A stretch of DNA of 64,000 bases from Methylobacterium gossipiicola (lineage in GTDB: Bacteria; Pseudomonadota; Alphaproteobacteria; Rhizobiales; Beijerinckiaceae). Location of the stretch: positions 124,001-188,000 of the forward strand of contig NZ_FOPM01000005.1 of the NCBI RefSeq assembly GCF_900113485.1. The letters run 5' to 3'. Below, piece by piece: positions 50,927 through 59,623 of the stretch; positions within the stretch are counted from its first letter, which is position 1, and each line of letters opens with the position of its first letter. Under the pieces are notes generated by a model. It made no database searches, had not been told where the DNA came from, and saw only the letters and a list, made by a program, of their open reading frames with translations. Position numbers and translations under genes: made by a program.

Positions 50927-51996
50927 CGAGCCAGGAGCCGCCGGTAGATCGCCAGGTAGTCGGCGGCCATGCGCTCGGCGGTGAAGCGCGCCTCGAAGCG
51001 CCGTCGCACCGTCGCGCGGTCGAGGGTATGCAGGCGCCCGATGGCCGCCAGGGCTTCGGCCTCCGAGGACACGATGAACCCCGTCACCCCGTCCTCGACG
51101 ATCTCCGGCACGGAGCCGCGATTCCAGGCGATCACCGGCGTGCCGCAGGCCATGGCCTCGATCATCACGAGGCCGAACGGCTCGGGCCAATCGATGGGAA
51201 ACAGCAGCGCCCGGGCATCGCCGAGCAGCCGCCCCTTGGCCGCATCGTCCACCGGCCCGACATAGACGGCGTCGTCCCCGAGCAGCGGGCGGACCGCAGC
51301 GTCGAAATATCCGGGATTGCCGACATCGATGGTTCCGGCGAGGCGGATGGGCAGGCCCGCCGCCCGCGCGACGCGGATGGCGACGTCCGGCCGCTTCTGG
51401 TCGGTCATCCGGCCGATGAAGGCGACGTGGTCGCCCGGCACGGCGCGCGGGGCGTAGCGGTCGCGGGCGATGCCGTGGTGCACGATGCCGGCCCGGTTCG
51501 CCAGGGGGATGCCCGCTTCCTGCGCGACCGAGATCGCCGCCACCGGTAAATCGGGAAAGCCCGCGAAGAACAGGGCGCGGTCACGCTCGTCCACCCGCCA
51601 ATGCACGGTGGTGAGGCTGCGGCATCGCCGCGCGCCCAGAATCGTCGCATGGGCGAATTCGCCGTGACAATGCACGATGTCGAAGGCGTCGAGGCGACGG
51701 GTAAGCGCCTCCATCTGCAAGGCTTCCAGGGCCGCCGGCACCCCCGGGGCGACGCGCCCTTCACGTGCCTCCAGGGCCGCGAGGCTGGGATAATCGCCGA
51801 CCCGCGGGAGATGTGTCGCACTGTCGGAAGGGGCGAACAGCGTTACCTCAACTCCTGCATTCTGTAAGGCTACGCTCAGATCGTGGACGATGCGCTCCGT
51901 GCCCCCATGATGTAGAGGAGGAGTCGGAAAGATGTTCGGTGCAACCTGGGCGACTCGGATGACAGGTTGTGCTGAGAGAGCATTCATCAAAATCAT
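50923..51996 (-). CDS. Glycosyltransferase family 4
   Basis: The 357-residue GT-B protein has the N-terminal HGGTERIVHDLSVAL, FDIVHCHGEFAHA, and the C-terminal VAFIGRMTDQKRPD and EPFGLVMIEAMACGTPV with two catalytic-site glutamates. ATG 51996 or 51987 is likely; an ATG at 52050 would overlap the divergent sucrose-phosphate synthase start. Only about 40 bases separate the two genes, so promoters must overlap. The acceptor is unknown. Confidence 0.9.
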   Translation of the reverse strand: MILMNALSAQPVIRVAQVAPNIFPTPPLHHGGTERIVHDLSVALQNAGVEVTLFAPSDSATHLPRVGDYPSLAALEAREGRVAPGVPAALEALQMEALTRRLDAFDIVHCHGEFAHATILGARRCRSLTTVHWRVDERDRALFFAGFPDLPVAAISVAQEAGIPLANRAGIVHHGIARDRYAPRAVPGDHVAFIGRMTDQKRPDVAIRVARAAGLPIRLAGTIDVGNPGYFDAAVRPLLGDDAVYVGPVDDAAKGRLLGDARALLFPIDWPEPFGLVMIEAMACGTPVIAWNRGSVPEIVEDGVTGFIVSSEAEALAAIGRLHTLDRATVRRRFEARFTAERMAADYLAIYRRLLAR

Positions 51997-52035
51997 CGAC
52001 TTTTTCGAGCATGATCGGTCGGTAGCGTACCGCTG

Positions 52036-54090
52036 ATGTTCGTTGTTCATATCGCGCTACAGGGATGTCTTCGCGGCGAGGATGTGGCCTACGGCCTCAC
52101 CGCCGATACGGGCGGCCATATCCGCTACCTGCTCGACCTCGTCCGGGCCTGCGACCAGGACACGGGCATCGACCGGATCGTGGTGGCGACCCGCCTCTTC
52201 AACGGCCCGCTCGGCGCCGATTACGCCGTACCGGAGGAACGGGTTTCCCCAAAGGTGAGCATCGTGCGGCTGGCGAGTTCCTCGCCCGGCTACCTGGCGA
52301 AGGAAGATCTCCACGGCGAAGTCGCGAGCCTGGCGCAGGCGCTCATAGCCTGGATCGAAGGCCAGCCGGTCCGCCCCGACGTCATCCACGCCCATTACGC
52401 CGATGCCGCCGCCGTGGCGGCCAGGGTGGAGGACCGTCTCGGCATCCCGTTCGCGTTCACAGCCCATTCCCTCGGGCGGGTGAAGGCGAAGGCCCTCGGA
52501 TCCCTGACCCCCGAAACCCCATCCCTCGGGCACCGCATCGCCGCCGAGGAGACGGCCCTCGCCCGCGCCGCCCTTGTTATCGCCTCCTCGCGCGATGAGG
52601 CGGAAGTCCAGTACGCGCTGTACAAGTCCTATGATCCCGGCCTCATCCGGGTCCTGCCGCCGGGCAGCGATCTCGCCCGCTTCCAGGCGGCGCGACCCTG
52701 CAGACGGGTGGATGCGAGCATCGACCGCTTCCTGCGCGAGCCCGGCAAGCCGGCCCTGCTGGCCCTGGCCCGCCCGGTGGCGCGCAAGAACCTCGCCGCC
52801 CTGGTCACCGCCTACGGCGAGAACCCGGCGCTTCAGGCCCGCGCCAACCTCGTGCTCGTCGCAGGAACCCGGGGCGACCTCGACAGCCTCGACGGCGGCA
52901 TGGCCGAGACCCTGCGCGAACTCCTCGATCTCATCGACCGCTACGACCTCTACGGACGGGTGGCCTACCCCAAGACCCACCGCCCCGAGGATGTGCCGGC
53001 CCTCTACGCCTATGCCCGCGTGCGCGGCGGCGTGTTCGTCAACCCGGCCCTCAACGAGCCCTTCGGCCTGACCCTGCTGGAGGCGTCCGCCGCCGGCCTG
53101 CCCCTGGTGGCCACCGATAGCGGTGGCCCCAACGACATCGTCGAGACATGCGGCAACGGCCTTCTGGTCGATCCCCGCGCGCCCGCCGACATCGCCCGAG
53201 CTTGCCTGCGCATCCTCGACGAGCCGGAGCTGCGCGCCCGCTTCGTGGCCGGGGGTGCCCGCGCGGCGGCGGCCTACGACTGGGATCGCCACGCCGCGCG
53301 CTATCACGCCCTGCTGCGGACCCTGTGCGCCTCCGAGCCGCACCCGGGCGAGCCGCGCCAACTCCTCATCTGCGATATCGACAACACCCTGGTCGGCTGC
53401 GACGCCGGGCTCCGCGCCTTCCGCCTGTGGCGCAGCGAGCAGGAAGGCCTCGCCTTCGGGGTCGCGACGGGCCGCTCGTTCCACAGCGCGATGGCGATCC
53501 TCGAACAGCAAGCGAGCCCGCGTCCGCAGGTGATGATCACCTCGGTGGGGTCCGAGATCTACCACCTCGATGCCAACGGGGTGAGCTACGGCGCCGATAC
53601 GGCGTGGCGGGCCGTCGTGTCCCGTGATTGGGATCGGGCGGGCGTGAAGGCGGTCCTGTCGGGGGTGCCCGGCCTCACGCCCCAAGGTCCCCTGGAGCAA
53701 CGCACGCACAAGCTCAGCTATTTCGGCGATGCCGCGTTGGCTCAGACAGCCCGCGCAACCCTCGACGCGGCGGGGCTGGCGGCCTCGATCATCCACAGCC
53801 ACGGCCGCTACCTCGACGTACTGCCGCCGGCGGCCTCGAAGGGTACCGCCGTCGATCACGTTCGGGCACTCTACGGCCTGTCGGAGGGTGACGTGTTCGT
53901 GGCCGGTGATTCCGGGAACGATGTCGAGATGCTGCGGGCCCGGCGCCAGGCCATCATCGTGGCCAACTTCTCCGACGATCTCGCGAGCCACGCGGCGCTG
54001 GGCCATTCCTACGTCGCGCGGGCCTCGCATGCGCGCGGCATCATCGAAGGCGTAGCGCATTTCCGCATGTTGCCGGCCCATGCCGAGTAG
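52036..54090 (+). CDS. Sucrose-phosphate synthase-like glycosyltransferase fused to a HAD phosphatase
   Basis: The 684-residue protein has an N-terminal GT4 domain with the SPS signature GLTADTGGHIRYLLDL, AHSLGRVKAKAL, and EPFGLTLLEASAAGLP with TDSGGPND. From about residue 440 a HAD domain follows: DIDNTLVG with Asp447 and Asp449, TGRSFHSA, and GDSGNDVEML. SPS joins UDP-glucose and fructose-6-phosphate, and the phosphatase releases sucrose. Fused SPS-SPP proteins are known in halophilic and methylotrophic bacteria, where sucrose is a compatible solute. A different glycoside is possible given the neighbours. The 3' end overlaps the next gene by 11 bases. Confidence 0.88.
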   Translation: MFVVHIALQGCLRGEDVAYGLTADTGGHIRYLLDLVRACDQDTGIDRIVVATRLFNGPLGADYAVPEERVSPKVSIVRLASSSPGYLAKEDLHGEVASLAQALIAWIEGQPVRPDVIHAHYADAAAVAARVEDRLGIPFAFTAHSLGRVKAKALGSLTPETPSLGHRIAAEETALARAALVIASSRDEAEVQYALYKSYDPGLIRVLPPGSDLARFQAARPCRRVDASIDRFLREPGKPALLALARPVARKNLAALVTAYGENPALQARANLVLVAGTRGDLDSLDGGMAETLRELLDLIDRYDLYGRVAYPKTHRPEDVPALYAYARVRGGVFVNPALNEPFGLTLLEASAAGLPLVATDSGGPNDIVETCGNGLLVDPRAPADIARACLRILDEPELRARFVAGGARAAAAYDWDRHAARYHALLRTLCASEPHPGEPRQLLICDIDNTLVGCDAGLRAFRLWRSEQEGLAFGVATGRSFHSAMAILEQQASPRPQVMITSVGSEIYHLDANGVSYGADTAWRAVVSRDWDRAGVKAVLSGVPGLTPQGPLEQRTHKLSYFGDAALAQTARATLDAAGLAASIIHSHGRYLDVLPPAASKGTAVDHVRALYGLSEGDVFVAGDSGNDVEMLRARRQAIIVANFSDDLASHAALGHSYVARASHARGIIEGVAHFRMLPAHAE

Positions 54091-54946
54091 AGCCGTCAGT
54101 GTCCTCACCCTCGTGCGGGGCCGGGACGAACACCTGCGCAACCTCATGCGCGGCCTCGCCCGCCAGAGCCTCGCCCCCCTCGAACTGGTAATTGCCTGGA
54201 TGCAGCCGGACGTGGCACCGGATCTGCCCGATCCCGGCTGTCCCGTCCGCCACCTGCACGTCCCCGGCGAGCCGATGCCGCTGGCCGCCGCCCGCAACCG
54301 GGCCGCCGCGGCGGCGCAGGGCGAGCGCCTGATCTTCCTCGACGTCGATTGCATCCCCGGCCCGAACCTCGTGGCGGCCTACGCCGAGATTCAGACCGAA
54401 GCCCTGCTGCTCGGGGAAGTGCTGTATCTCCCAGAGGGCGCCGTGGGGCCGAACCTCGATGACGCTGCCCTGGACCGTCTCGGACAGGTACATCCCGCGC
54501 GTCCGCCGGTCCCGACGGTGGGCTCACGCCTGGAGTTGAACCCGATGGAACTCTGGGGCCTGTCCTTCGCACTCCCGGCCGAGGCTTATGCCCGCATCGG
54601 TGGCATGGACGAGGCTTTCACGGGCTACGGCGCCGAGGAGACGGATTTCGCCGTTCGCCTCGCCGCCTCCGGCCTGTCGACACACTGGATCGCCGGCGCC
54701 CGCGCCTATCACCAGCACCACCCCGTCCACGTACCGCCGCTTCATCATTTCGAGCCCATCCTGCGCAACGCCGCCCGGTTCCACGCCCGCCACGGCCGCT
54801 GGTGCATGGAATACTGGCTCGGCCAGTTCCGCGAGGCCGGGTTCATCGCCTGGGACCCGGACGGGACGATGATCGAACGCCTCGCGACGCCGTCGCCGGC
54901 CGAAATCGCCGCCGCCCGGCAGCCCGGCACCTGCCTGTTTTCCTGA
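54080..54946 (+). CDS. Glycosyltransferase family 2, galactosyltransferase-like
   Basis: The 288-residue GT-A protein has SVLTLVRGRDEHL, PLAAARNRAAAAA, the metal motif FLDVDCIPG and the C-terminal GYGAEETDF of the galactosyltransferase branch (Glyco_transf_7C-like). The conserved tail GARAYHQHHPVHVPP is shared almost word for word with the paralogue at 56098. Its start lies inside the preceding gene, so it is cotranscribed. Confidence 0.9.
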   Translation: MPSRAVSVLTLVRGRDEHLRNLMRGLARQSLAPLELVIAWMQPDVAPDLPDPGCPVRHLHVPGEPMPLAAARNRAAAAAQGERLIFLDVDCIPGPNLVAAYAEIQTEALLLGEVLYLPEGAVGPNLDDAALDRLGQVHPARPPVPTVGSRLELNPMELWGLSFALPAEAYARIGGMDEAFTGYGAEETDFAVRLAASGLSTHWIAGARAYHQHHPVHVPPLHHFEPILRNAARFHARHGRWCMEYWLGQFREAGFIAWDPDGTMIERLATPSPAEIAAARQPGTCLFS

Positions 54947-54962
54947 AGACGCCCCGAGATCG

Positions 54963-56069
54963 ATGCCGAAGCCCATCGCCTTCTTCGTCCACCACCAGGG
55001 ACGCGGACACGCCAACCGCACCCGCGCCCTGGTGGCGGAATTTTCCCACGCGCGCCCGGTCTCGGTGCTGACCGCCGATCCGAGTTTGTTCGACGGGTTT
55101 TCCCGCGACATCGAGGTCGTGGCGCTGCCCAACATGATCGGCGCGGCGGTGCCGACGCCCCGTCTCTTCGCCGAGCCGACGCCTCGGGTGATGCATTGCG
55201 TGCCGCTGGGCGTGCCCGAGATGCGCCGGACCATGCGGACGATCCTCGACCACCTCGACGACCGGGGCGTCGGCCTGTTCGTGATCGACGTCTCGGCCGA
55301 GATCGCCCTGCTGGCCAGGGCCGCCAGCGTTCCGGCCGTGCAGATCCGCATGCACGGCGACCGCTCCGACATCGGCCATATCGGCTCCTACGAGGCCTGC
55401 GTCGGCATGCTGGCGCCCTTCGATGAACGCCTGGAGCAGGACGACTACCCCGAAGACCTGCGGGCCAAGACCTTCTACAGCGGCGGCCTGTGCACCACCG
55501 TCGATCCGGTGCCGTCCCGCGCCGAAGCCCGTGCCCGGCTGGGCCTCGACCCGGCGCAAGAGATCATCGTGGCCGTGACGGGGGGCGGGGGCAGCGGCAC
55601 GCCCTACGCGCCCCTCACGGTGGCGGCCCGCGCCGTACCCGACGCCCTCTGGCTCACCCTCGGGCCGACCCACCGCGAGGGCCACGAGACGGATTTCGCC
55701 AACCTGCGCGAACTCGGCTGGGTCGGCTCAGTGACGGACTACCTCGCCGCCGCCGACATCGTCATCGCCTCGGCCGGCGACAACACCGTGCATGAGGTCG
55801 CGCGGGTCGGCGGCCGCCTCGTGGTGATGCCGGAATGGCGCTATTTCGGCGAGCAGACGCGCAAGGCCGAAGCCCTGGTCCGCCTCGGCGCTGCCGTGCA
55901 GGCCCCGCAATGGCCCGGCGACTTCGCGGGCTGGCGCAACCTCCTCGACCGCGCTCGGGGCCTCGACGGCGAAACCCTGCGCGCCCTCCACGCCCCGGAG
56001 GCCGCCGCCCGCGCGGCCCGCTGGCTGGAGAGCCTCACGGACGAACTCTGGGCCGGCGCCGTCGCCTGA
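54963..56069 (+). CDS. GT-B glycosyltransferase (GT1/GT28-like)
   Basis: The 368-residue protein begins IAFFVHHQGRGHANR, the glycine/His loop of MurG- and MGT-like enzymes, and has the donor-site region VAVTGGGGSGTPYAPL and ADIVIASAGDNTVHEVA, the GT28-C signature with a central SAGxNT. MurG itself is longer in its lipid-binding part and has GGS-x-GA, so this is a relative. It lies between the two GT2 paralogues with gaps of 16 and 28 bases. Confidence 0.85.
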   Translation: MPKPIAFFVHHQGRGHANRTRALVAEFSHARPVSVLTADPSLFDGFSRDIEVVALPNMIGAAVPTPRLFAEPTPRVMHCVPLGVPEMRRTMRTILDHLDDRGVGLFVIDVSAEIALLARAASVPAVQIRMHGDRSDIGHIGSYEACVGMLAPFDERLEQDDYPEDLRAKTFYSGGLCTTVDPVPSRAEARARLGLDPAQEIIVAVTGGGGSGTPYAPLTVAARAVPDALWLTLGPTHREGHETDFANLRELGWVGSVTDYLAAADIVIASAGDNTVHEVARVGGRLVVMPEWRYFGEQTRKAEALVRLGAAVQAPQWPGDFAGWRNLLDRARGLDGETLRALHAPEAAARAARWLESLTDELWAGAVA

Positions 56070-56097
56070 CCCCTCCCTCCCTTCCGGACCTCCCTCG

Positions 56098-57015
56098 ATG
56101 CTCGGCATTTCCGTCGTGACCCTGGCGAAGGGTCGGCCCGCGCACCTGACCAACATGGTGCTCGGCCTGATGCGCCAAACGCAGAAACCCGTCGATCTCA
56201 TCGTCGCCCGCATGCAGGCGGAGCCCTACGCGCTGCCCGAGGCGCCGTTCCCCGTCCGGCAGATCGCGCTGGCCTCCGATCCGCTGCCCCTGGCCGCCGC
56301 CCGCAACCGCGCCGTCTCCAAGGCCACGGGGGAGGGGATCGTCTTCCTCGACGTCGATTGCATCCCGGCCCCCACCCTGGTGGCGGATTACGCCGAGCGC
56401 CTCGACGCCCTCGACGGGCTCCTCATGGGCGAGGTGCTCTACCTGCCGGGCGGGGCCACGCGGGGCGACTGGACCACGGAGGCATTCGCGGCGGTGGGCG
56501 AGAAGCATTCCGATCGGCGCGGGCCGCCGGCCGGGGACATCGAGATCTGCACCGATTACCGTTGCTTCTGGTCGCTCAACTTCGCCATGCGGCGGGCGAC
56601 CTTCCTGGCCACCGGCGGGTTCGACGAGGGCTATACGGGCTATGGCGGCGAGGACACGGATTTCGGCAAGACTCTGGATCAGCAGGGCGTCGCCATCGCG
56701 TGGGTGAGGGGCGCGCGGGCCTATCACCAGTACCATCCGCACCACATGCCGCCGATCCATCATCTCGACAGCGTGGTCCGCAACGCCGAGCGCTTCGAGG
56801 CGAAATGGGGCTACCGCACCATGGGGCACTGGCTCTACGCGTTCCGCCGCCTCGGCCTCATCGACGATACGCCGGGGCAGCCGATCCGCATCCTGCGGGC
56901 GCCCGACGCCGACGATCTCGCCCTGACCGCTCACGAGAGCCATCTGCCCTACACCAACACCGCCTCGGTGATCCGCGCCCTCGACGCCCGGCTCGCGGCG
57001 GCCGAACCCGCGTGA
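56098..57015 (+). CDS. Glycosyltransferase family 2, paralogue of the 54080 gene
   Basis: The 305-residue protein shares with its paralogue PLPLAAARNRA, FLDVDCIPAPTLVADYAE, the GEVLYLPGGA block, GYGGEDTDF and the tail GARAYHQYHPHHMPP. Extra residues lie in the insert at about 120-150. The two differ enough to have distinct donor or acceptor. Its stop overlaps the GTG of the next gene. Confidence 0.9.
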   Translation: MLGISVVTLAKGRPAHLTNMVLGLMRQTQKPVDLIVARMQAEPYALPEAPFPVRQIALASDPLPLAAARNRAVSKATGEGIVFLDVDCIPAPTLVADYAERLDALDGLLMGEVLYLPGGATRGDWTTEAFAAVGEKHSDRRGPPAGDIEICTDYRCFWSLNFAMRRATFLATGGFDEGYTGYGGEDTDFGKTLDQQGVAIAWVRGARAYHQYHPHHMPPIHHLDSVVRNAERFEAKWGYRTMGHWLYAFRRLGLIDDTPGQPIRILRAPDADDLALTAHESHLPYTNTASVIRALDARLAAAEPA

Positions 57016-58091
57016 GAATCGCCCTGCTGGCGCATGCGCGCCAACCCATCGCGCCGCCGTTCCGGGGGGGCATGGAGGCCCATAGCTGGCACCTCGCCCA
57101 GGGACTGCGGGCGCGCGGCCACGAGGTGGTGCTGTTCGCCTCCGGCGACAGCGATCCGCGCTTCACCCTCGATCCGGTCCTGGCCGAGCATCAGGAGAAG
57201 ACGTTCCCGGGCCAGGAGCACACCGGCAATCCGGCCCTCATCGCCGCCCTCGATGCGGGCTACGGCGCCGCCCTCGACCGGATCGCGGCGGGCGGGTTCG
57301 ACGTGCTGCACAACAACTCGCTGAGCCGCCTGCCCCTCGCGCCCGAGCGCACGGCCAAGGTCCCGACCGTCACGTCCCTGCACGTGCCGCCCTACGATGC
57401 CCTGCGGTGGTTCGTGCACAACAGCCTATCGCCGGCCCACCGGATCACCGTGACGTCGGGCGGGCAATTGCACGCCTGGTTCCCGGACAAGGAGGTCGAA
57501 GGGGTATCGGTGCTGCACAACGGCATCGATCCGGCGCAATGGCCCTATCGCCCGGAGGGCGACGGCAGTGCCGTCTGGTGCGGCCGAATCACGCCCTACA
57601 AGGGCACGCACCACGCGATCCGAGCGGCGCAACGGGCCGGAATCGGTCTGACCCTGTTCGGCTCGACGGAGGACACGGACTACTGGGAAAGCACGGTGAA
57701 ACCGCTCCTGGGCGGCGCCATCCGGTACGGCGGCCTCCTCGACGGCCCCGCCCTCGCGGCGGAGGTCGGCAGGGCCTCGGTGTTCCTGTTCACGCCGTGC
57801 TGGGATGAGCCGTTCGGACTCGTCGCCATCGAAGCCATGGCCTGCGGCCTGCCGGTGGCGAGCTTCGACCGGGGCGCCGCCCGCGAGGTCATCGGCGCGG
57901 CCGGTGCCTTCGCGCCGCCCGATGACCAAGCGACTCTCGCCGAAGCCATCGGCGTGGCCCTGGCGATTCCCCGTCGGACGGCGCATGACCGCGTGCGGCG
58001 CCACTTCACCCACGATGTCTGGCTCGACGGCTGCGAACGCCTCTACGCCGAGGTCATCGCCGATCACCGCGCGATGGGAGGGATGTCCTAG
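57012..58091 (+). CDS. Glycosyltransferase family 4
   Basis: The 359-residue protein from GTG 57012 begins RIALLAHARQPIAPPFRGGM, with the donor-site GRITPYKGTHHAI and EPFGLVAIEAMACGLPVASF with both glutamates. It resembles the 50923 gene in this last block. GTGA overlap with the preceding gene indicates coupling. A short hairpin follows 80 bases downstream and may end the operon. Confidence 0.9.
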   Translation: MRIALLAHARQPIAPPFRGGMEAHSWHLAQGLRARGHEVVLFASGDSDPRFTLDPVLAEHQEKTFPGQEHTGNPALIAALDAGYGAALDRIAAGGFDVLHNNSLSRLPLAPERTAKVPTVTSLHVPPYDALRWFVHNSLSPAHRITVTSGGQLHAWFPDKEVEGVSVLHNGIDPAQWPYRPEGDGSAVWCGRITPYKGTHHAIRAAQRAGIGLTLFGSTEDTDYWESTVKPLLGGAIRYGGLLDGPALAAEVGRASVFLFTPCWDEPFGLVAIEAMACGLPVASFDRGAAREVIGAAGAFAPPDDQATLAEAIGVALAIPRRTAHDRVRRHFTHDVWLDGCERLYAEVIADHRAMGGMS

Positions 58092-58169
58092 GCACTGCAC
58101 GCGCCCGTTCCGTCATCGCCATGGGCGCAGCGTGGCCGATAGCGATGCCGGCTATCTGGGCCTCCGTCA

Positions 58170-58187
58170 CCGAAGCCACGGCTTCGG
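58170..58187 (+). terminator. Hairpin after the glycosyltransferase operon
   Basis: CCGAAGCC pairs with GGCTTCGG across a very short loop (effective stem 7 bp, loop 4), about 80 bases after the last GT stop. No T-run follows. Confidence 0.4.
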
Positions 58188-58343
58188 CATGGGGAGAACG
58201 ACGGCTCGAACGCGCCTCCGATGTCGCCCGCCGAATATCCCATCGCCGTCGTTCCCTCGCCGTCATGCTACTTTCGGTCGCGAGGACTGGGTGGCGTGAC
58301 GCCCTACCTGAGCGCCTGCACAATTCCCTCGCGACAGGTCGCC

Positions 58344-58568
58344 ATGACGTTCCTTCACCGCATCGCCCATTCTATCGCGGCCGTCGTCCGGGGGATCGTT
58401 CAGGGTCTCACCCTGGGCTTCGATGCCCTCGTCGGACCGGTCGGACGCTTAAGTGACAAGATCGAAGCCCATCTGCTGAACCGGACAAATCTGTTGCGCG
58501 CTCACTACGCGGCGCCCCGGCGCCGCGATGCGATCTATGACCGGTTCGAGGCTGAGACCCGCTCCTGA
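58344..58568 (+). CDS. Small hypothetical helical protein
   Basis: The 74-residue protein has one moderately hydrophobic N-terminal segment (IAAVVRGIVQGLTLGFDAL) followed by a charged helix with many Arg residues (APRRRDAIYDRFEAET). I do not recognise a family. ATG 58344 has AGG upstream; longer in-frame starts exist but lack features. Confidence 0.55.
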   Translation: MTFLHRIAHSIAAVVRGIVQGLTLGFDALVGPVGRLSDKIEAHLLNRTNLLRAHYAAPRRRDAIYDRFEAETRS

Positions 58569-58663
58569 CGGTGGATGCCATTCGGTGAGACACCTCGTAT
58601 GCGGAACGAGCGGGCTTCGTACGAAGACCGCCGGTTTCGCCGGGTACGAGGAAAATCCCACAG

Positions 58664-58909
58664 ATGGCCAAGGATGACTATCAGGATCGCGTGAAGCGCG
58701 AGACCGCCAAGACGAATGGTCGGATCGCGGCGGACTACGAGGCGCTGGCGACAAAGTTCCGCGCGCGGATGCGCAAGGCCGACGACAAGGCGCAGGCCGC
58801 CGCAACCAAGGGCAAGCAGGAGGCGCTTCGCCGACGCTCGGACCTCTTCGGTCAGGCCGCGAAGGAATTGGAAGACAAGGTGGCGAAGCTGAAGGCGGCC
58901 GGGGCTTGA
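58664..58909 (+). CDS. Small charged helical protein of unknown function
   Basis: The 81-residue protein is almost all helix-forming Lys, Arg, Ala, Glu and Asp (RAKFRARMRKADDKAQ-like pattern), with a single Tyr/Asp-rich start. It resembles small nucleoid or stress-type basic proteins in composition only, and no family is claimed. It ends in a TTGA overlap with a doubtful frame that was rejected. Confidence 0.6.
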   Translation: MAKDDYQDRVKRETAKTNGRIAADYEALATKFRARMRKADDKAQAAATKGKQEALRRRSDLFGQAAKELEDKVAKLKAAGA

Positions 58910-59209
58910 GCGACAACGACGACGCGTGGACCTCGCCCCCGACCGTGTCGCGCCGGACGAAATCGATCATCGACGATCTCATGACTTCGCAGTCCGGACA
59001 CACCGGTGTGCGACCCTCTTTCAGCGCCCGACAAGGAAGCCCCGGCCAAACCGGCATCGTGGGCAAAACCTTCTCGGAACCTTATCAAAACAGAAAATTC
59101 ATCTGTTGACGGCCGCCGGTCGACCGCTGCAAATCGTCAGAACAAGCATCTGTCAGGACGAACGCTGACAAATTCCAATAGTGAAACGAGTCGGGCACGC
59201 TTTCGAGAC

Positions 59210-59623
59210 ATGACCACGTATCTCTCCGGGCTCATCGGCGGAGGCCTGATCGGCCTGTCGGTGGCCCTGCTGATGCTGCTCAACGGGCGCATCGCCGGAA
59301 TCAGCGGCCTCGTCGCGGGCCTCGGCCGCGATCGGGGGGAACGCTGGTGGACGGACGCCGCCTTCGTCGGCGGTCTGATCGCCGGGCCGCCGGTCTTTGC
59401 CGCCCTGGCGGGGGCTTGGCCCGACATGCGGTTCGTCGCCTCGCTGCCGGTCTTGGGCGTCGCCGGCCTTCTCGTCGGCTTCGGCACCCGTCTCGGATCG
59501 GGCTGCACCAGCGGTCATGGCGTGGCCGGTCTCGCCCGGCTCTCACCGCGCTCCCTCGCGGCGGTGCTGATGTTTCTCACCACGGGAATGCTCACCGTCG
59601 CCATCGTGCGGGGATTCGCATGA
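59210..59623 (+). CDS. YeeE/YedE family membrane protein (first half of a split transporter)
   Basis: The 137-residue protein has four or five hydrophobic segments and the YeeE motif GSGCTSGHGVAGL with the conserved Cys. YeeE/YedE proteins (TsuA-like) take up thiosulfate or other sulfur species. ATG 59210 overlaps nothing upstream, and its stop overlaps the next gene (ATGA). It is the first of a pair that corresponds to one full-length YeeE. Confidence 0.9.
   Translation: MTTYLSGLIGGGLIGLSVALLMLLNGRIAGISGLVAGLGRDRGERWWTDAAFVGGLIAGPPVFAALAGAWPDMRFVASLPVLGVAGLLVGFGTRLGSGCTSGHGVAGLARLSPRSLAAVLMFLTTGMLTVAIVRGFA

Noticed and set aside
58906..59109. 67-codon frame with TTG start overlapping the 58664 stop
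   Set aside because: It has a weak start, low-complexity content and no family, and its end runs into A+T-richer promoter DNA of the YeeE gene.
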